Positions 7,797-14,947 of a stretch of 22,076 bases of DNA are shown piece by piece (positions within the stretch are counted from its first letter, which is position 1; the number at the start of each line of letters is the position of its first letter). The notes under the pieces were generated by a model. It was not told where the DNA came from. It made no database searches and worked only from the letters and a program-made list of their open reading frames with translations. The stretch comes from JBBDNC01 sp040877875 (GTDB lineage: Bacteria; Bacteroidota; Rhodothermia; Balneolales; Balneolaceae). Made by a program: the position numbers and the translations under genes. The DNA is taken from contig JBBDNC010000099.1 of NCBI GenBank assembly GCA_040877875.1, positions 1 through 22,076 on the forward strand, given 5' to 3'.

Positions 7797-7814
7797 CAAT
7801 CAATTTGAACAGGT

Positions 7815-9821
7815 ATGCCTGCAAATAAATTAGATCAGCTTTGTGTAAACACGATTCGAACTCTTTCCATGGATGCGGTGGAAGCAGCCCAGTCGGGCCA
7901 CCCGGGGATGCCGATGGGGATGGCTGACGCGGCCTATGTCCTTTGGGCAAAATTCCTGAAACACAATCCGTCTAACCCCGACTGGTTCGATCGAGACCGG
8001 TTTATTCTGTCGGCCGGACACGGCTCGATGCTCCTCTACAGCCTGCTTCACTTGACGGGCTACGATTTGCCGCTGAAGGAACTTAAGAATTTTCGACAGC
8101 TTCACAGCCTTACTCCCGGCCACCCGGAGGTTGGATTAACACCCGGTGTGGAGACGACAACCGGCCCGCTCGGCCAGGGATTCGGTACCGGTGTGGGAAT
8201 GGCCATGGCGGAAGCTTTTATGGCTGAAAAATTTAATGGGGATGCCCCCGGACTGGTCGATCACTATGTCTATGCAATTGTCAGCGACGGGGACCTGATG
8301 GAAGGTATTTCTCATGAAGCGGCTTCACTCGCGGGACACTTACAGTTGGGGAAGCTGATTTATTTGTATGATTCTAACAATATCTCGATCGACGGACACA
8401 CCGACCTCGCTTTTACGGACAACAGCCTGAAACGGTTTGAAGCCTACGGATGGCATGTCCTGGAAATTGACGGACACAACCATGATGAGGTTGAAACAGC
8501 CATTAAAAAGGCACAGGAGGAAGACGGCCAGCCCTCTCTTATCGTCTGTCATACTCACATCGGATTTGGAAGCCCGAACAAACAGGATAGCGAAGCCTCT
8601 CACGGTGCGCCTCTCGGAGAGGAAGAGATAAGGCTGACGAAGGAAAATCTGAATTGGGATCCTGACAAGCAATTTTACATTCCCGAAGACGTCTCCACGC
8701 ATTTCAGAAAGGCCCTGGAGAAAGGCGAAGAACTCGAATCGGCCTGGAATGAGAAACTCAAAACATTCCGTCAGAAGAATCCCGAACGGGCCGGTGAGTT
8801 TGAACGGTATGTCAGCCGGACTCTCCCCGACAATCTCGAAGAGTTTCTGCCTGTATTTGAAGCCGACCCCAAAGGAGATGCAACACGTAACTCTTCGCGG
8901 GTTGTAATCAATGCCCTGGCAAATGCCATTCCCCAGTTGTTCGGCGGTTCGGCGGATCTGACCGGAAGCACCAAGACGGATATGGAAGAAAAAGGGATCT
9001 TCCGTGCCGGGGCCTATACCGGACGCAACGTCCACTACGGTGTAAGAGAACATGGAATGGCTGCGGCGGTAAATGGCATAGCCCTGCACGGCGGACTCAT
9101 TCCATTCGGGGCTACGTTTTTGATATTTTCTGATTATTGCCGTCCCTCGATCCGTATTGCCGCCCTCTCCAAAATCTCGTCGATCTTTGTATTCACGCAT
9201 GACAGTATCGGGCTGGGAGAAGACGGGCCGACTCACCAGTCTGTCGAGCAGATCGCTTCGCTTCGGGCTATACCGAATCTTGTGGTGCTGCGTCCGGCCG
9301 ATGCCAATGAGACAGCCTGGGCCTGGAAGGCTGCGGTGGAGCGGACCGACGGGCCTACACTGCTGGCCCTGACCCGGCAGAATCTGCCGACGTTTGAACG
9401 GCCTGACTACGCGCCGCCTTCTATGGTTGAGAAGGGGGCGTATATCCTCCGGGAGGCTCCATCCGGGAATCCCGAATTGATTTTGATGGCAACCGGTTCG
9501 GAAGTAAGCCTGATTGTGGAAGCGGCTGAAAAGTTGGAAGTGAAAGGCATTGAAGCAAGGGTTGTCAGCATGCCGAGCTGGGAGCTTTTTGAGGCACAGC
9601 CGGAGGCATACAGGAACAAAGTGTTGCCGCCTGAGGTGACTGCCCGGGTATCGGTCGAAGCAGGTTCGACTTTCGGCTGGCGCCGCTGGATCGGGGATCA
9701 GGGGATTGCAATTGGCCTGGACAGGTTCGGCGAGTCGGCTCCCTACCAGGATATTTTTGAATACCTGGGAATCACCCCGCAACAGATCGCATCCAGATCC
9801 CTGGAACTGCTCGGTAAATAA
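7815..9821 (+). CDS. tkt: Transketolase
   Basis: 668 residues, the full length of bacterial transketolase. The enzyme moves two-carbon ketol units between sugar phosphates, using thiamine diphosphate, in the pentose phosphate pathway. The thiamine domain shows SGHPGMPMG (catalytic-type His at about 29), GHGSM, TPGHPE, GPLGQG, and the cofactor/metal motif SDGDLMEGISHEA with the Asn of DSNNISIDG about 30 residues later. The Pyr domain has LTGSTKTD, GVREHGMAA (the activating Glu) and EDGPTHQ. The C-terminal domain contains MATGSEVSL and SMPSWELF. It is cytosolic. The gene stands alone between a strong terminator upstream and a convergent protease gene downstream. A long opposite-strand open frame over it is a shadow of its codon bias. 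Confidence 0.97.
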   Translation: MPANKLDQLCVNTIRTLSMDAVEAAQSGHPGMPMGMADAAYVLWAKFLKHNPSNPDWFDRDRFILSAGHGSMLLYSLLHLTGYDLPLKELKNFRQLHSLTPGHPEVGLTPGVETTTGPLGQGFGTGVGMAMAEAFMAEKFNGDAPGLVDHYVYAIVSDGDLMEGISHEAASLAGHLQLGKLIYLYDSNNISIDGHTDLAFTDNSLKRFEAYGWHVLEIDGHNHDEVETAIKKAQEEDGQPSLIVCHTHIGFGSPNKQDSEASHGAPLGEEEIRLTKENLNWDPDKQFYIPEDVSTHFRKALEKGEELESAWNEKLKTFRQKNPERAGEFERYVSRTLPDNLEEFLPVFEADPKGDATRNSSRVVINALANAIPQLFGGSADLTGSTKTDMEEKGIFRAGAYTGRNVHYGVREHGMAAAVNGIALHGGLIPFGATFLIFSDYCRPSIRIAALSKISSIFVFTHDSIGLGEDGPTHQSVEQIASLRAIPNLVVLRPADANETAWAWKAAVERTDGPTLLALTRQNLPTFERPDYAPPSMVEKGAYILREAPSGNPELILMATGSEVSLIVEAAEKLEVKGIEARVVSMPSWELFEAQPEAYRNKVLPPEVTARVSVEAGSTFGWRRWIGDQGIAIGLDRFGESAPYQDIFEYLGITPQQIASRSLELLGK

Positions 9822-9923
9822 TCCCGGCAGTCAGTTAGGCAGAAACACTGAATACTGAATAACGACTGGCTGGATTTCCGGAAGGCACGATGCGGAAAAC
9901 CGGATATCGTGAACCGGCTGGGG

Positions 9924-9953
9924 AGGCCTGATCCATCAGGGAGCCTTTATTTT
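9924..9953 (+). terminator. Possible weak terminator after transketolase
   Basis: AGGC/GCCT plus CTGA/TCAG form an interrupted stem (9924-9931 with 9936-9946, GGA bulge) around TCCA, followed by TTTATTTT. The bulge makes it a modest candidate. Confidence 0.35.
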
Positions 9954-9961
9954 CCTTCTGT

Positions 9962-10142
9962 TTATTTAGATGGCTTTGCACAACCGGTCTTTTGCCCAAT
10001 GCCTGCGTTATCACTGCGTGGGAATCGCTGCGCTCGGTGCGATCGGTTGAAATCCTCACATATGGACTATATGCTGCGGTTTCGATCCGCCGGCTAGCGG
10101 ACTGGCCTTGTCCTTGAACAAAATCCCTGGTTCTGCAAAGCC
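9962..10142 (+). repeat. TIR-bounded intergenic repeat, copy A (181 bp)
   Basis: The left end GGCTTTGCACAACC (9962-9975) and the right end GGTTCTGCAAAGCC (10129-10142) are inverted repeats of each other with one mismatch. Inside are a GGTCTTTTGCCCAAT block, a CATAT-GGACT-ATATG hairpin (10059-10073), and a GC palindrome near 10086-10101 followed by ACTGGC and an AACAAAAT-like segment. Copies B, C and D share these blocks in the same order and orientation. It codes for nothing. It ends 2 bp before the stop codon of the minus-strand protease, and no target-site duplication is evident. A MITE-like or REP-like identity is inference. Confidence 0.8.
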
Positions 10143-10144
10143 CT

Positions 10145-12943
10145 CTATTTAATGAAAACCATCTTGTGATCCCGGTTCCCGTACTCGGTTCTCAGCCGAT
10201 AAATGTAGACCCCGCTCGCCAGGTCTGCCGGGTCAAAGGGGATATAGTAGGTGCCGGCGGGCCGGGTTTCGTTCACAATGGTTTTTACCCTTTGTCCGGT
10301 CACAGAATAGACTTCAAGAATGACGTGAGACGGTTCCGGCAAGCCAAATTCAATCGTGGTGGTCTGCTGAAACGGGTTCGGGAAGTTTTGTTCCATACTC
10401 AGGCCGTCCGGAATTACCAGGTCCACATTCAGTTGGATAGGGATTTCGACGGTTTCCCGGTTCGGGTCGTTCGAATGAATCACCATCGTTGCATCATACC
10501 TCCCTCCGCGTATGCCGAAGGTTGAAAATCCCAGCATTGCCTCTCCGGTTTCTCCCGGTTTAACCACTCCGCCGAATGAATCCATATTTAACCATCCGAA
10601 AGGAGCATAGGGGCGTCTGACTTCAATGTTATCGATGTCGATCCACGTGTCGGGTTCCTGGTTTTGGTGAAGCAGCCAGAAATGCCCAAAGGTAATGCCG
10701 CTGATAAACGGGGTAGACCGGATTAACGTCCCGTCGTAGTAATACCGGATCTTGTCCGAGGCCGGATCGGTGACAATCCGGAGTGTCCGGTAATCCCCCG
10801 CATCATAAGGTGCCGTTTCGATAAATTCTCCGCTCGGGGATCTCACAAAAATACTCCCGCTTGTAAAAATAACCCCTGCTGTCATAAAATCAGTCTGCTC
10901 TCCCCGGCTGTCCCACAGGTAAAGGTCGAATCTCGCGTCCTCACGGCCGTTGTCGTGGAGGGCAATGTCTGCAGTAAACTCATACGCCCCGAACGGTTGC
11001 AGGCCGAAATAAGGGCTTCTGACGATGGTCGTGGAATCCGCCAGGGATTCCAGGTAATGGATCCGGAGATGGCCGGTGCCGCTTGCCGGATTTTGACGGC
11101 TGATTTCAAAGGTATGATCGGTTCCGAAATAAGTACGCCACTGATTCAAAGCCACATAGTTGCCCGGGGAATATCCCTCCCCGCTGCTAAAGGTTGTCTG
11201 ATAGAGGAGGGTTTCATTCGTATTTGTGTGGTTGCTTTGTAACCGTGTGTCAAAATCAGAATATACCTTGGAACTACGATCGGTTGAAAATGAGTTTTGG
11301 AGCGGTTGATGCGAAGAGCCCACCGGGTCTCGCAGAATAAATACTTCATAGGATGGTTTGGCTGCCGGTTTGAGTGTGGGCGGCAGATCGGAAGACTTGA
11401 AATCGATGTCGTAAATTAAATCTGACTCTCCCTCATTTGAGATAAATACGGGGACCTGCCGGGTCTGTTCTGCTCCCAAATTGAATGTAAGGCTGCCCTG
11501 GGAAACGCTGGCTGAAGGAGGCTCGAACTGCGGCTGCCGGTAATTCGATACGACACGTTTGATGACCTGCATGGACCGGGAGTTGTCAGAAGGCCCCCAA
11601 GGCGGGTCATAGCTGCCTGTGGGAGTGTCATGGAACAGAACCTCCGGGCCTGAAAATCTTGGAACAATTCGATATTCACCATCGTCGGAATAGGACATAA
11701 TGGTCGCAAACTTCGCTTCCCTGCCTTCATTGTCGGAGCCCAAAAACCGGTAGCCGGTGGAGTATTCGAAAATTCCTCCACGTGCGCCGGCGGCAGCCTC
11801 TTTCTGATCTCTGGAGTGGGCATTTCCGAGATTATGGCCTATTTCATGAATGAAAACCCCCGACCGGCCAAGTGCCCGGATATTGCTTACGGAAAATCCC
11901 AGCTCGGGCTCGCCTTCAATCCGTCGCAAAATAAATCCGATTCCCCCGCTGGTCGGGGTCGGGTCGTTGACCAGGAGCATCATCAGGTCCGCACCATACT
12001 CATCCCGTAAATCATGAACTTCGTCCATATAACCCTGGTGTTCATCCCCGAATCGGCTGCTGCCGGGGGACGAGGCGAAGCGCTGGAGGTGGTCGGACAT
12101 CCCGGCATCTCCGGCCGATTCATCATAGTCGGTTTCATGGATATGGACCAGGCGGAGTTTAATGGCCACGAAGCTTGTATAGAGTGTAAACTCGGCCAAA
12201 TCCATCGCTTCGGCCAGGAGGCTCTGAATGGATCCGGATTGGGAATCAGTCTCAGCCCATTGCCGGGCCGAACGGGTGTAGGCGACCATCACATCGAGGG
12301 TAATCGAATCCTGTGGCGAGGCAGCCATGGCTTTCGGGAGGGAGCGGGGAGGGCCGGAATCCTGGAAACCGGATTTGTTCCGGCCCGGCTCTCCCGGAGC
12401 GTCCGGGTCAGACATGGATTCGGATTGCAAATCCGAATCCACGGCACACTCAAAGTCGCCCAAAGAACGGGGATCCTTTTCGACGATGTACGTTGCATCT
12501 TTTTGCCGGTCGTAGTTAAAATGATAGTGTTCGCTGTGGGACCGGGCGTACATCATCCCGGTCATTCTCCCTTCCGAGAAAGTGACCAGCAGGTAATCCT
12601 CGGGATTTTCCACACTCCGGGCCCGGACGGAAAGGGTGAATTCAATGTGACGGGTTGTACGACTCACCCTGTAATGCTGAACGCCCCCTTTGAGTTCAAA
12701 CCGGAGCAGATCCCCTTTATTCAGGGCATGGCCCCCTTCCAATTCCCGGCTGAGTCGGATATAGGCGCCTTCCGGATCGTCGGCCGACATTTTTTCCAAC
12801 GCTTCCTCACGGTCTTCATATTCGAATAACAGGAATTCCCGTTGGCCGGGATCTTGTGCCTGAGTGTTTGAAATCATCAAGCTGCACAAACACAAGCATA
12901 GCAGAAACAGAGAAGCTCCCTTGCGAATCATTACGGGATTCAT
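10145..12943 (-). CDS. Secreted metzincin zinc metalloprotease with T9SS C-terminal sorting domain
   Basis: 932 residues from ATG 12943; an ATG at 12976 would add 11 residues ahead of the signal peptide. A signal peptide (MNPVMIRKGASLFLLCL...NTQA) is followed by a propeptide-like region (to about 165). The catalytic domain (about 205-465) has HEIGHNLGNAH at about 366-376 (codons start at 11848), the metzincin HExxHxxGxxH zinc site, with a Met-turn TIMSYSDD downstream, as in reprolysin-like (M12B-type) enzymes. Beta-rich domains follow, then a type A T9SS sorting tail (QNFPNPFQQTTTIEF ... GVYIYRL ... KMVFIK). It should be exported by Sec, then released or surface-anchored by T9SS, and hydrolyse extracellular protein. 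The only Cys after the signal peptide is C166, near the pro/mature boundary. Confidence 0.92.
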   Translation of the reverse strand: MNPVMIRKGASLFLLCLCLCSLMISNTQAQDPGQREFLLFEYEDREEALEKMSADDPEGAYIRLSRELEGGHALNKGDLLRFELKGGVQHYRVSRTTRHIEFTLSVRARSVENPEDYLLVTFSEGRMTGMMYARSHSEHYHFNYDRQKDATYIVEKDPRSLGDFECAVDSDLQSESMSDPDAPGEPGRNKSGFQDSGPPRSLPKAMAASPQDSITLDVMVAYTRSARQWAETDSQSGSIQSLLAEAMDLAEFTLYTSFVAIKLRLVHIHETDYDESAGDAGMSDHLQRFASSPGSSRFGDEHQGYMDEVHDLRDEYGADLMMLLVNDPTPTSGGIGFILRRIEGEPELGFSVSNIRALGRSGVFIHEIGHNLGNAHSRDQKEAAAGARGGIFEYSTGYRFLGSDNEGREAKFATIMSYSDDGEYRIVPRFSGPEVLFHDTPTGSYDPPWGPSDNSRSMQVIKRVVSNYRQPQFEPPSASVSQGSLTFNLGAEQTRQVPVFISNEGESDLIYDIDFKSSDLPPTLKPAAKPSYEVFILRDPVGSSHQPLQNSFSTDRSSKVYSDFDTRLQSNHTNTNETLLYQTTFSSGEGYSPGNYVALNQWRTYFGTDHTFEISRQNPASGTGHLRIHYLESLADSTTIVRSPYFGLQPFGAYEFTADIALHDNGREDARFDLYLWDSRGEQTDFMTAGVIFTSGSIFVRSPSGEFIETAPYDAGDYRTLRIVTDPASDKIRYYYDGTLIRSTPFISGITFGHFWLLHQNQEPDTWIDIDNIEVRRPYAPFGWLNMDSFGGVVKPGETGEAMLGFSTFGIRGGRYDATMVIHSNDPNRETVEIPIQLNVDLVIPDGLSMEQNFPNPFQQTTTIEFGLPEPSHVILEVYSVTGQRVKTIVNETRPAGTYYIPFDPADLASGVYIYRLRTEYGNRDHKMVFIK

Positions 12944-13151
12944 ATAAAAACCTGAATAAAAGTAAAATAGGTTCATGTGTCAGATTTTGTCAGACTGCTT
13001 GTTGTACGTACGGGAACGTGCCATGATGTTCTAAATTGAATCATTCCTCAAAGAAAGTAAATGAAGAATGCATGAATACCGAATGCCTAATGAAATACCC
13101 GAAGAGGGTACGTATAACACCCTGAAATGAATTTAGTTCACAGATTCCAAA

Positions 13152-13631
13152 TTATAGCCTTTTCTTTTTAAAAAAATCCTGCAACAGTTTTTTGCATTCC
13201 GGCTCGAGAATTCCCTGGATCATTTCAATCTGATGGTTCAATTTTTTATTGGAGGCGATATTGAAAATGGATCCACAAGCACCTGCATTTTCATCGAGGG
13301 TACCGAAAACCACCCGTTGCAGTTTTGACCAAACCATAGCCCCGGCACACATCGGGCAGGGTTCCAGGGTGACATACAGCGTGCACCCCTGGAGATATTT
13401 CTCCTCCAGTGAGGCACAGGCGGCAGAAATGGCAATCATTTCAGCATGAGCGGTCGGGTCTGAGAGTCGCTCGGTCTGGTTGTATCCTTTGCCGATAATC
13501 CGGTTATTTTTAAGGATAACTGCCCCCACCGGTACTTCGCCTTCAGCCGAAGCCTGTTCGGCAAGTCTCAGTGCTTTTTGCATATTCCGGTGATGTGTGT
13601 GGGCCATTGAATTGGAAATTCCGTTATTCAT
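13152..13631 (-). CDS. tadA: tRNA(adenine-34) deaminase TadA
   Basis: 159 residues, the usual TadA length. The zinc/catalytic motif HAE is at residues 62-64 in DPTAHAEMIAI, and PCPMC is at 91-95. The downstream DENAGACGSIFNI and the C-terminal ECKKLLQDFFKKKR are the TadA-specific ends that distinguish it from guanine or cytidine deaminases. It converts A34 to inosine in the tRNA-Arg(ACG) anticodon. In-frame ATGs at 13607 and 13583 are alternative starts that leave the fold intact; the family usually begins close to the MQKALRLAEQA helix. The repeat copy B begins only 30 bp upstream of the start, so promoter signals may lie inside the repeat. Confidence 0.93.
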   Translation of the reverse strand: MNNGISNSMAHTHHRNMQKALRLAEQASAEGEVPVGAVILKNNRIIGKGYNQTERLSDPTAHAEMIAISAACASLEEKYLQGCTLYVTLEPCPMCAGAMVWSKLQRVVFGTLDENAGACGSIFNIASNKKLNHQIEMIQGILEPECKKLLQDFFKKKRL

Positions 13632-13661
13632 TCTATATAAAAAGGGAGTTTATTTGTGGAA

Positions 13662-13826
13662 GGCTTTGCAAAATCACTGCGTGTTCAAAAAATGAGCGTC
13701 TTTTTGCCCAATTTCTACATTATCGGGATTTTAAAATCCTCACATATGCATAATATGCTGTGGTTTTAATCCGCCGGCTGGCGGACTGGCTTTGAACTTG
13801 AACAAAAATCTTGGTTTTGCAAAGCC
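13662..13826 (+). repeat. TIR-bounded intergenic repeat, copy B (165 bp)
   Basis: The left end GGCTTTGCAAAATC (13662-13675) and the right end GGTTTTGCAAAGCC (13813-13826) are inverted, with 13 of 14 positions matching. The order of internal blocks is as in copy A: CTTTTTGCCCAAT, then AAATCCTCACATAT, the CATAT-GCATA-ATATG hairpin (13743-13757), the TCCGCC/GGCGGA palindrome around GGCT, GGACTGGC, and a GAACAAAAATC block. The hairpin arms equal those of copy A while the five loop bases differ, which suggests selection on structure. Confidence 0.82.
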
Positions 13827-13932
13827 GTCTTTTTTACCCAAATTCTTCGTTATAAGGAATTTAGAAATCCTCACATCTGCCGGCCGGCGTACTGGCTTCG
13901 GTCTTGAGCAAAAATCCTGATTTTTTAAAGCC
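13813..13932 (+). repeat. TIR-bounded intergenic repeat, copy C (120 bp, internally deleted)
   Basis: It uses the right end of copy B (13813-13826) as its own left end and finishes with TTTTTTAAAGCC at 13932, a decayed terminal repeat. It keeps TACCCAAA, CGTTATAAGG, AAATCCTCACAT, GCCGGCCGGCGTACTGGC and GAGCAAAAATCCTGA. It lacks the stretch holding the right arm of the CATAT hairpin and the left arm of the GC palindrome. Confidence 0.7.
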
Positions 13933-14337
13933 TTCTTTAATTAAAAATTCACTGTTCCTTAACCTGATATTCGTTTGAGAGATTGTCTGCCCGAATGGTT
14001 TGCCAGAGATATACAAGAAGCTTACCTTCACTGAAAGATTAAACTCCTGTCAGGCTATAAAATAAAGATAGTCTGGCAAATTTAACTGTGAATTGATCTT
14101 TTTGTGAAATAAACCGATCACACCTTGATTACGGGTTAAAAAGTTGTTATTCATAACACAACGTTACGTTACATTGTTTGGGGCAAGGACACAATTGGTT
14201 TGAGGATGACATGACATACCTTATACTTTACACCGGGAGAAAGGTGTGAAGTAAAGCTGATCATTCAAAAAAACAACAGTAAATTAGCCGGCAGCCGGTA
14301 TGAGAAGATCAATCCCGGGGTTCTTAAAAATATAGAT

Positions 14338-14378
14338 TTCAGGGTTATGATCGAGGCCAGTCCGCCGGCCGGCGGATA
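14338..14378 (-). repeat. Inverted fragment of the repeat with a 16-bp perfect palindrome
   Basis: 14361-14376 (TCCGCCGGCCGGCGGA) is its own complement. Read on the minus strand, the continuation GGACTGGCCTCGATC matches the right half of copies A-C (GGACTGGCYT), so this looks like a decayed element in the opposite orientation. Confidence 0.55.
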
Positions 14379-14486
14379 GGAGGAGTTCAAACGGTAAAAA
14401 AATATTCAGCGTTAAGAACTGTTAAAACAACATGTAATCATTAAAGAGTAACCTAATCAACAACCACTCACAATATCATTAAGACC

Positions 14487-14945
14487 ATGGCAAACTTTAA
14501 AATCACAACACTTCTTACAGGTGTTGCGCTCATGTTAAGCGTTGCTGCTTGCGGGCCATCTCTTGTTATACAGAATGTGGATTACTCACAGCCTATCGAG
14601 AGCGTTATTACGCCGGCTGAGGATCACACCATTCATGACCAGCGATATGCAATCAGCTTCAGCGTAGCACCCCTTCTCACTGAAGAGAATATTTCTTCTG
14701 TGAATGAAGTTCATTTGATTCGCAATCATAAGGGGTATTACTTTGTTACCGCTGCCGGTTTTTCAAACATCTATGTTTTGAAGGCCGCTGAAGGGGAACT
14801 TGCACTGCAAACAATCATCCAACTCACCGGAAACGGTCTGGGGCAGCCAGCCTTAAATCAGCGGGGGGATTATATTGAAGTCGTTGATCTCTCGACAGGT
14901 CAGACCTATCAAGTGAACGAAGAAGGAATCAGAGGGGAGGCATAA
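14487..14945 (+). CDS. Small lipoprotein of unknown function
   Basis: 152 residues. The N-terminus MANFKITTLLTGVALMLSVAACGP is a lipoprotein signal with lipobox VAAC, so Cys22 should be lipidated after cleavage. The mature part is short and beta-rich, alternating hydrophobic strands such as HLIRNHKGYYFVTAAGF, IYVLKAAEGELALQTI and YIEVVDLSTGQTYQVNEEG. The latter half resembles one or two small beta-blades or hairpins without a recognisable catalytic motif. I do not recognise a family. The next gene starts 2 bp after the stop, so the two form a tight pair and may act together at the envelope. The 5' side is the long repeat-bearing spacer, with no obvious Shine-Dalgarno. Confidence 0.75.
   Translation: MANFKITTLLTGVALMLSVAACGPSLVIQNVDYSQPIESVITPAEDHTIHDQRYAISFSVAPLLTEENISSVNEVHLIRNHKGYYFVTAAGFSNIYVLKAAEGELALQTIIQLTGNGLGQPALNQRGDYIEVVDLSTGQTYQVNEEGIRGEA
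14933..14940 (+). promoter_or_regulatory. Strong ribosome binding site for the coiled-coil gene
   Basis: A GGGGAGG run sits 7 nt before ATG 14948, inside the last codons of the lipoprotein gene. Most other genes here lack such a purine core, so this site fixes the start and points to efficient, coupled translation. Confidence 0.6.
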
Positions 14946-14947
14946 TC

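Larger units (their letters stand above)
7410..7814. other. Spacer with palindrome, intrinsic terminator and transketolase leader
   Basis: No gene is supported in this 405-bp gap. It contains the GC palindrome at 7517-7534, the strong terminator at 7556-7601, and a leader for transketolase with a TATAAT hexamer at 7791-7796. Confidence 0.7.
9822..10144. other. Spacer between convergent genes, mostly occupied by a repeat element
   Basis: This 323-bp gap separates transketolase (+) from the protease (-). Its right 181 bp are the repeat copy at 9962-10142; its left part has a modest hairpin at 9924-9946. No gene is supported. Confidence 0.6.
13632..14486. other. 855-bp gene-free divergent spacer carrying two repeat copies and an inverted palindrome
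   Basis: This is the longest gene-free stretch, between tadA (-) and the lipoprotein gene (+). The tadA-proximal third is repeat copies B and C, which share one end. The middle (about 13935-14340) is AT-rich with no gene I can support and no tRNA cloverleaf that I can see. At 14361-14376 there is a perfect palindrome with a reverse-orientation repeat fragment. The last 100 bp are AT-rich leader. Confidence 0.6.

Noticed and set aside
8340..9782. A 480-codon open frame on the minus strand opposite transketolase
   Set aside because: It mirrors the conserved transketolase frame, shows no recognisable domain and has a composition typical of antisense shadows.
9955..10150. Target-site duplication around repeat copy A as proof of recent transposition
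   Set aside because: The flanks TTTAGAT and CTCTATTT do not form a duplication, and copy B flanks do not either, so mobility is not shown.
12014..12829. A 271-codon open frame on + opposite the metalloprotease
   Set aside because: The opposite strand has clear zinc-protease, signal and sorting motifs; the + frame shows none.
13662..13932. Copies B and C considered as a CRISPR-like or tandem array
   Set aside because: The units are unequal (165 and 120 bp), there are no regular spacers and no cas genes; they fit an intergenic element better.
14215..14260. CTTTA/TAAAG plus CACC/GGTG hairpin in the long spacer as an RNA gene
   Set aside because: The stem is short and bulged, with no match to a known RNA fold and no T-tract.
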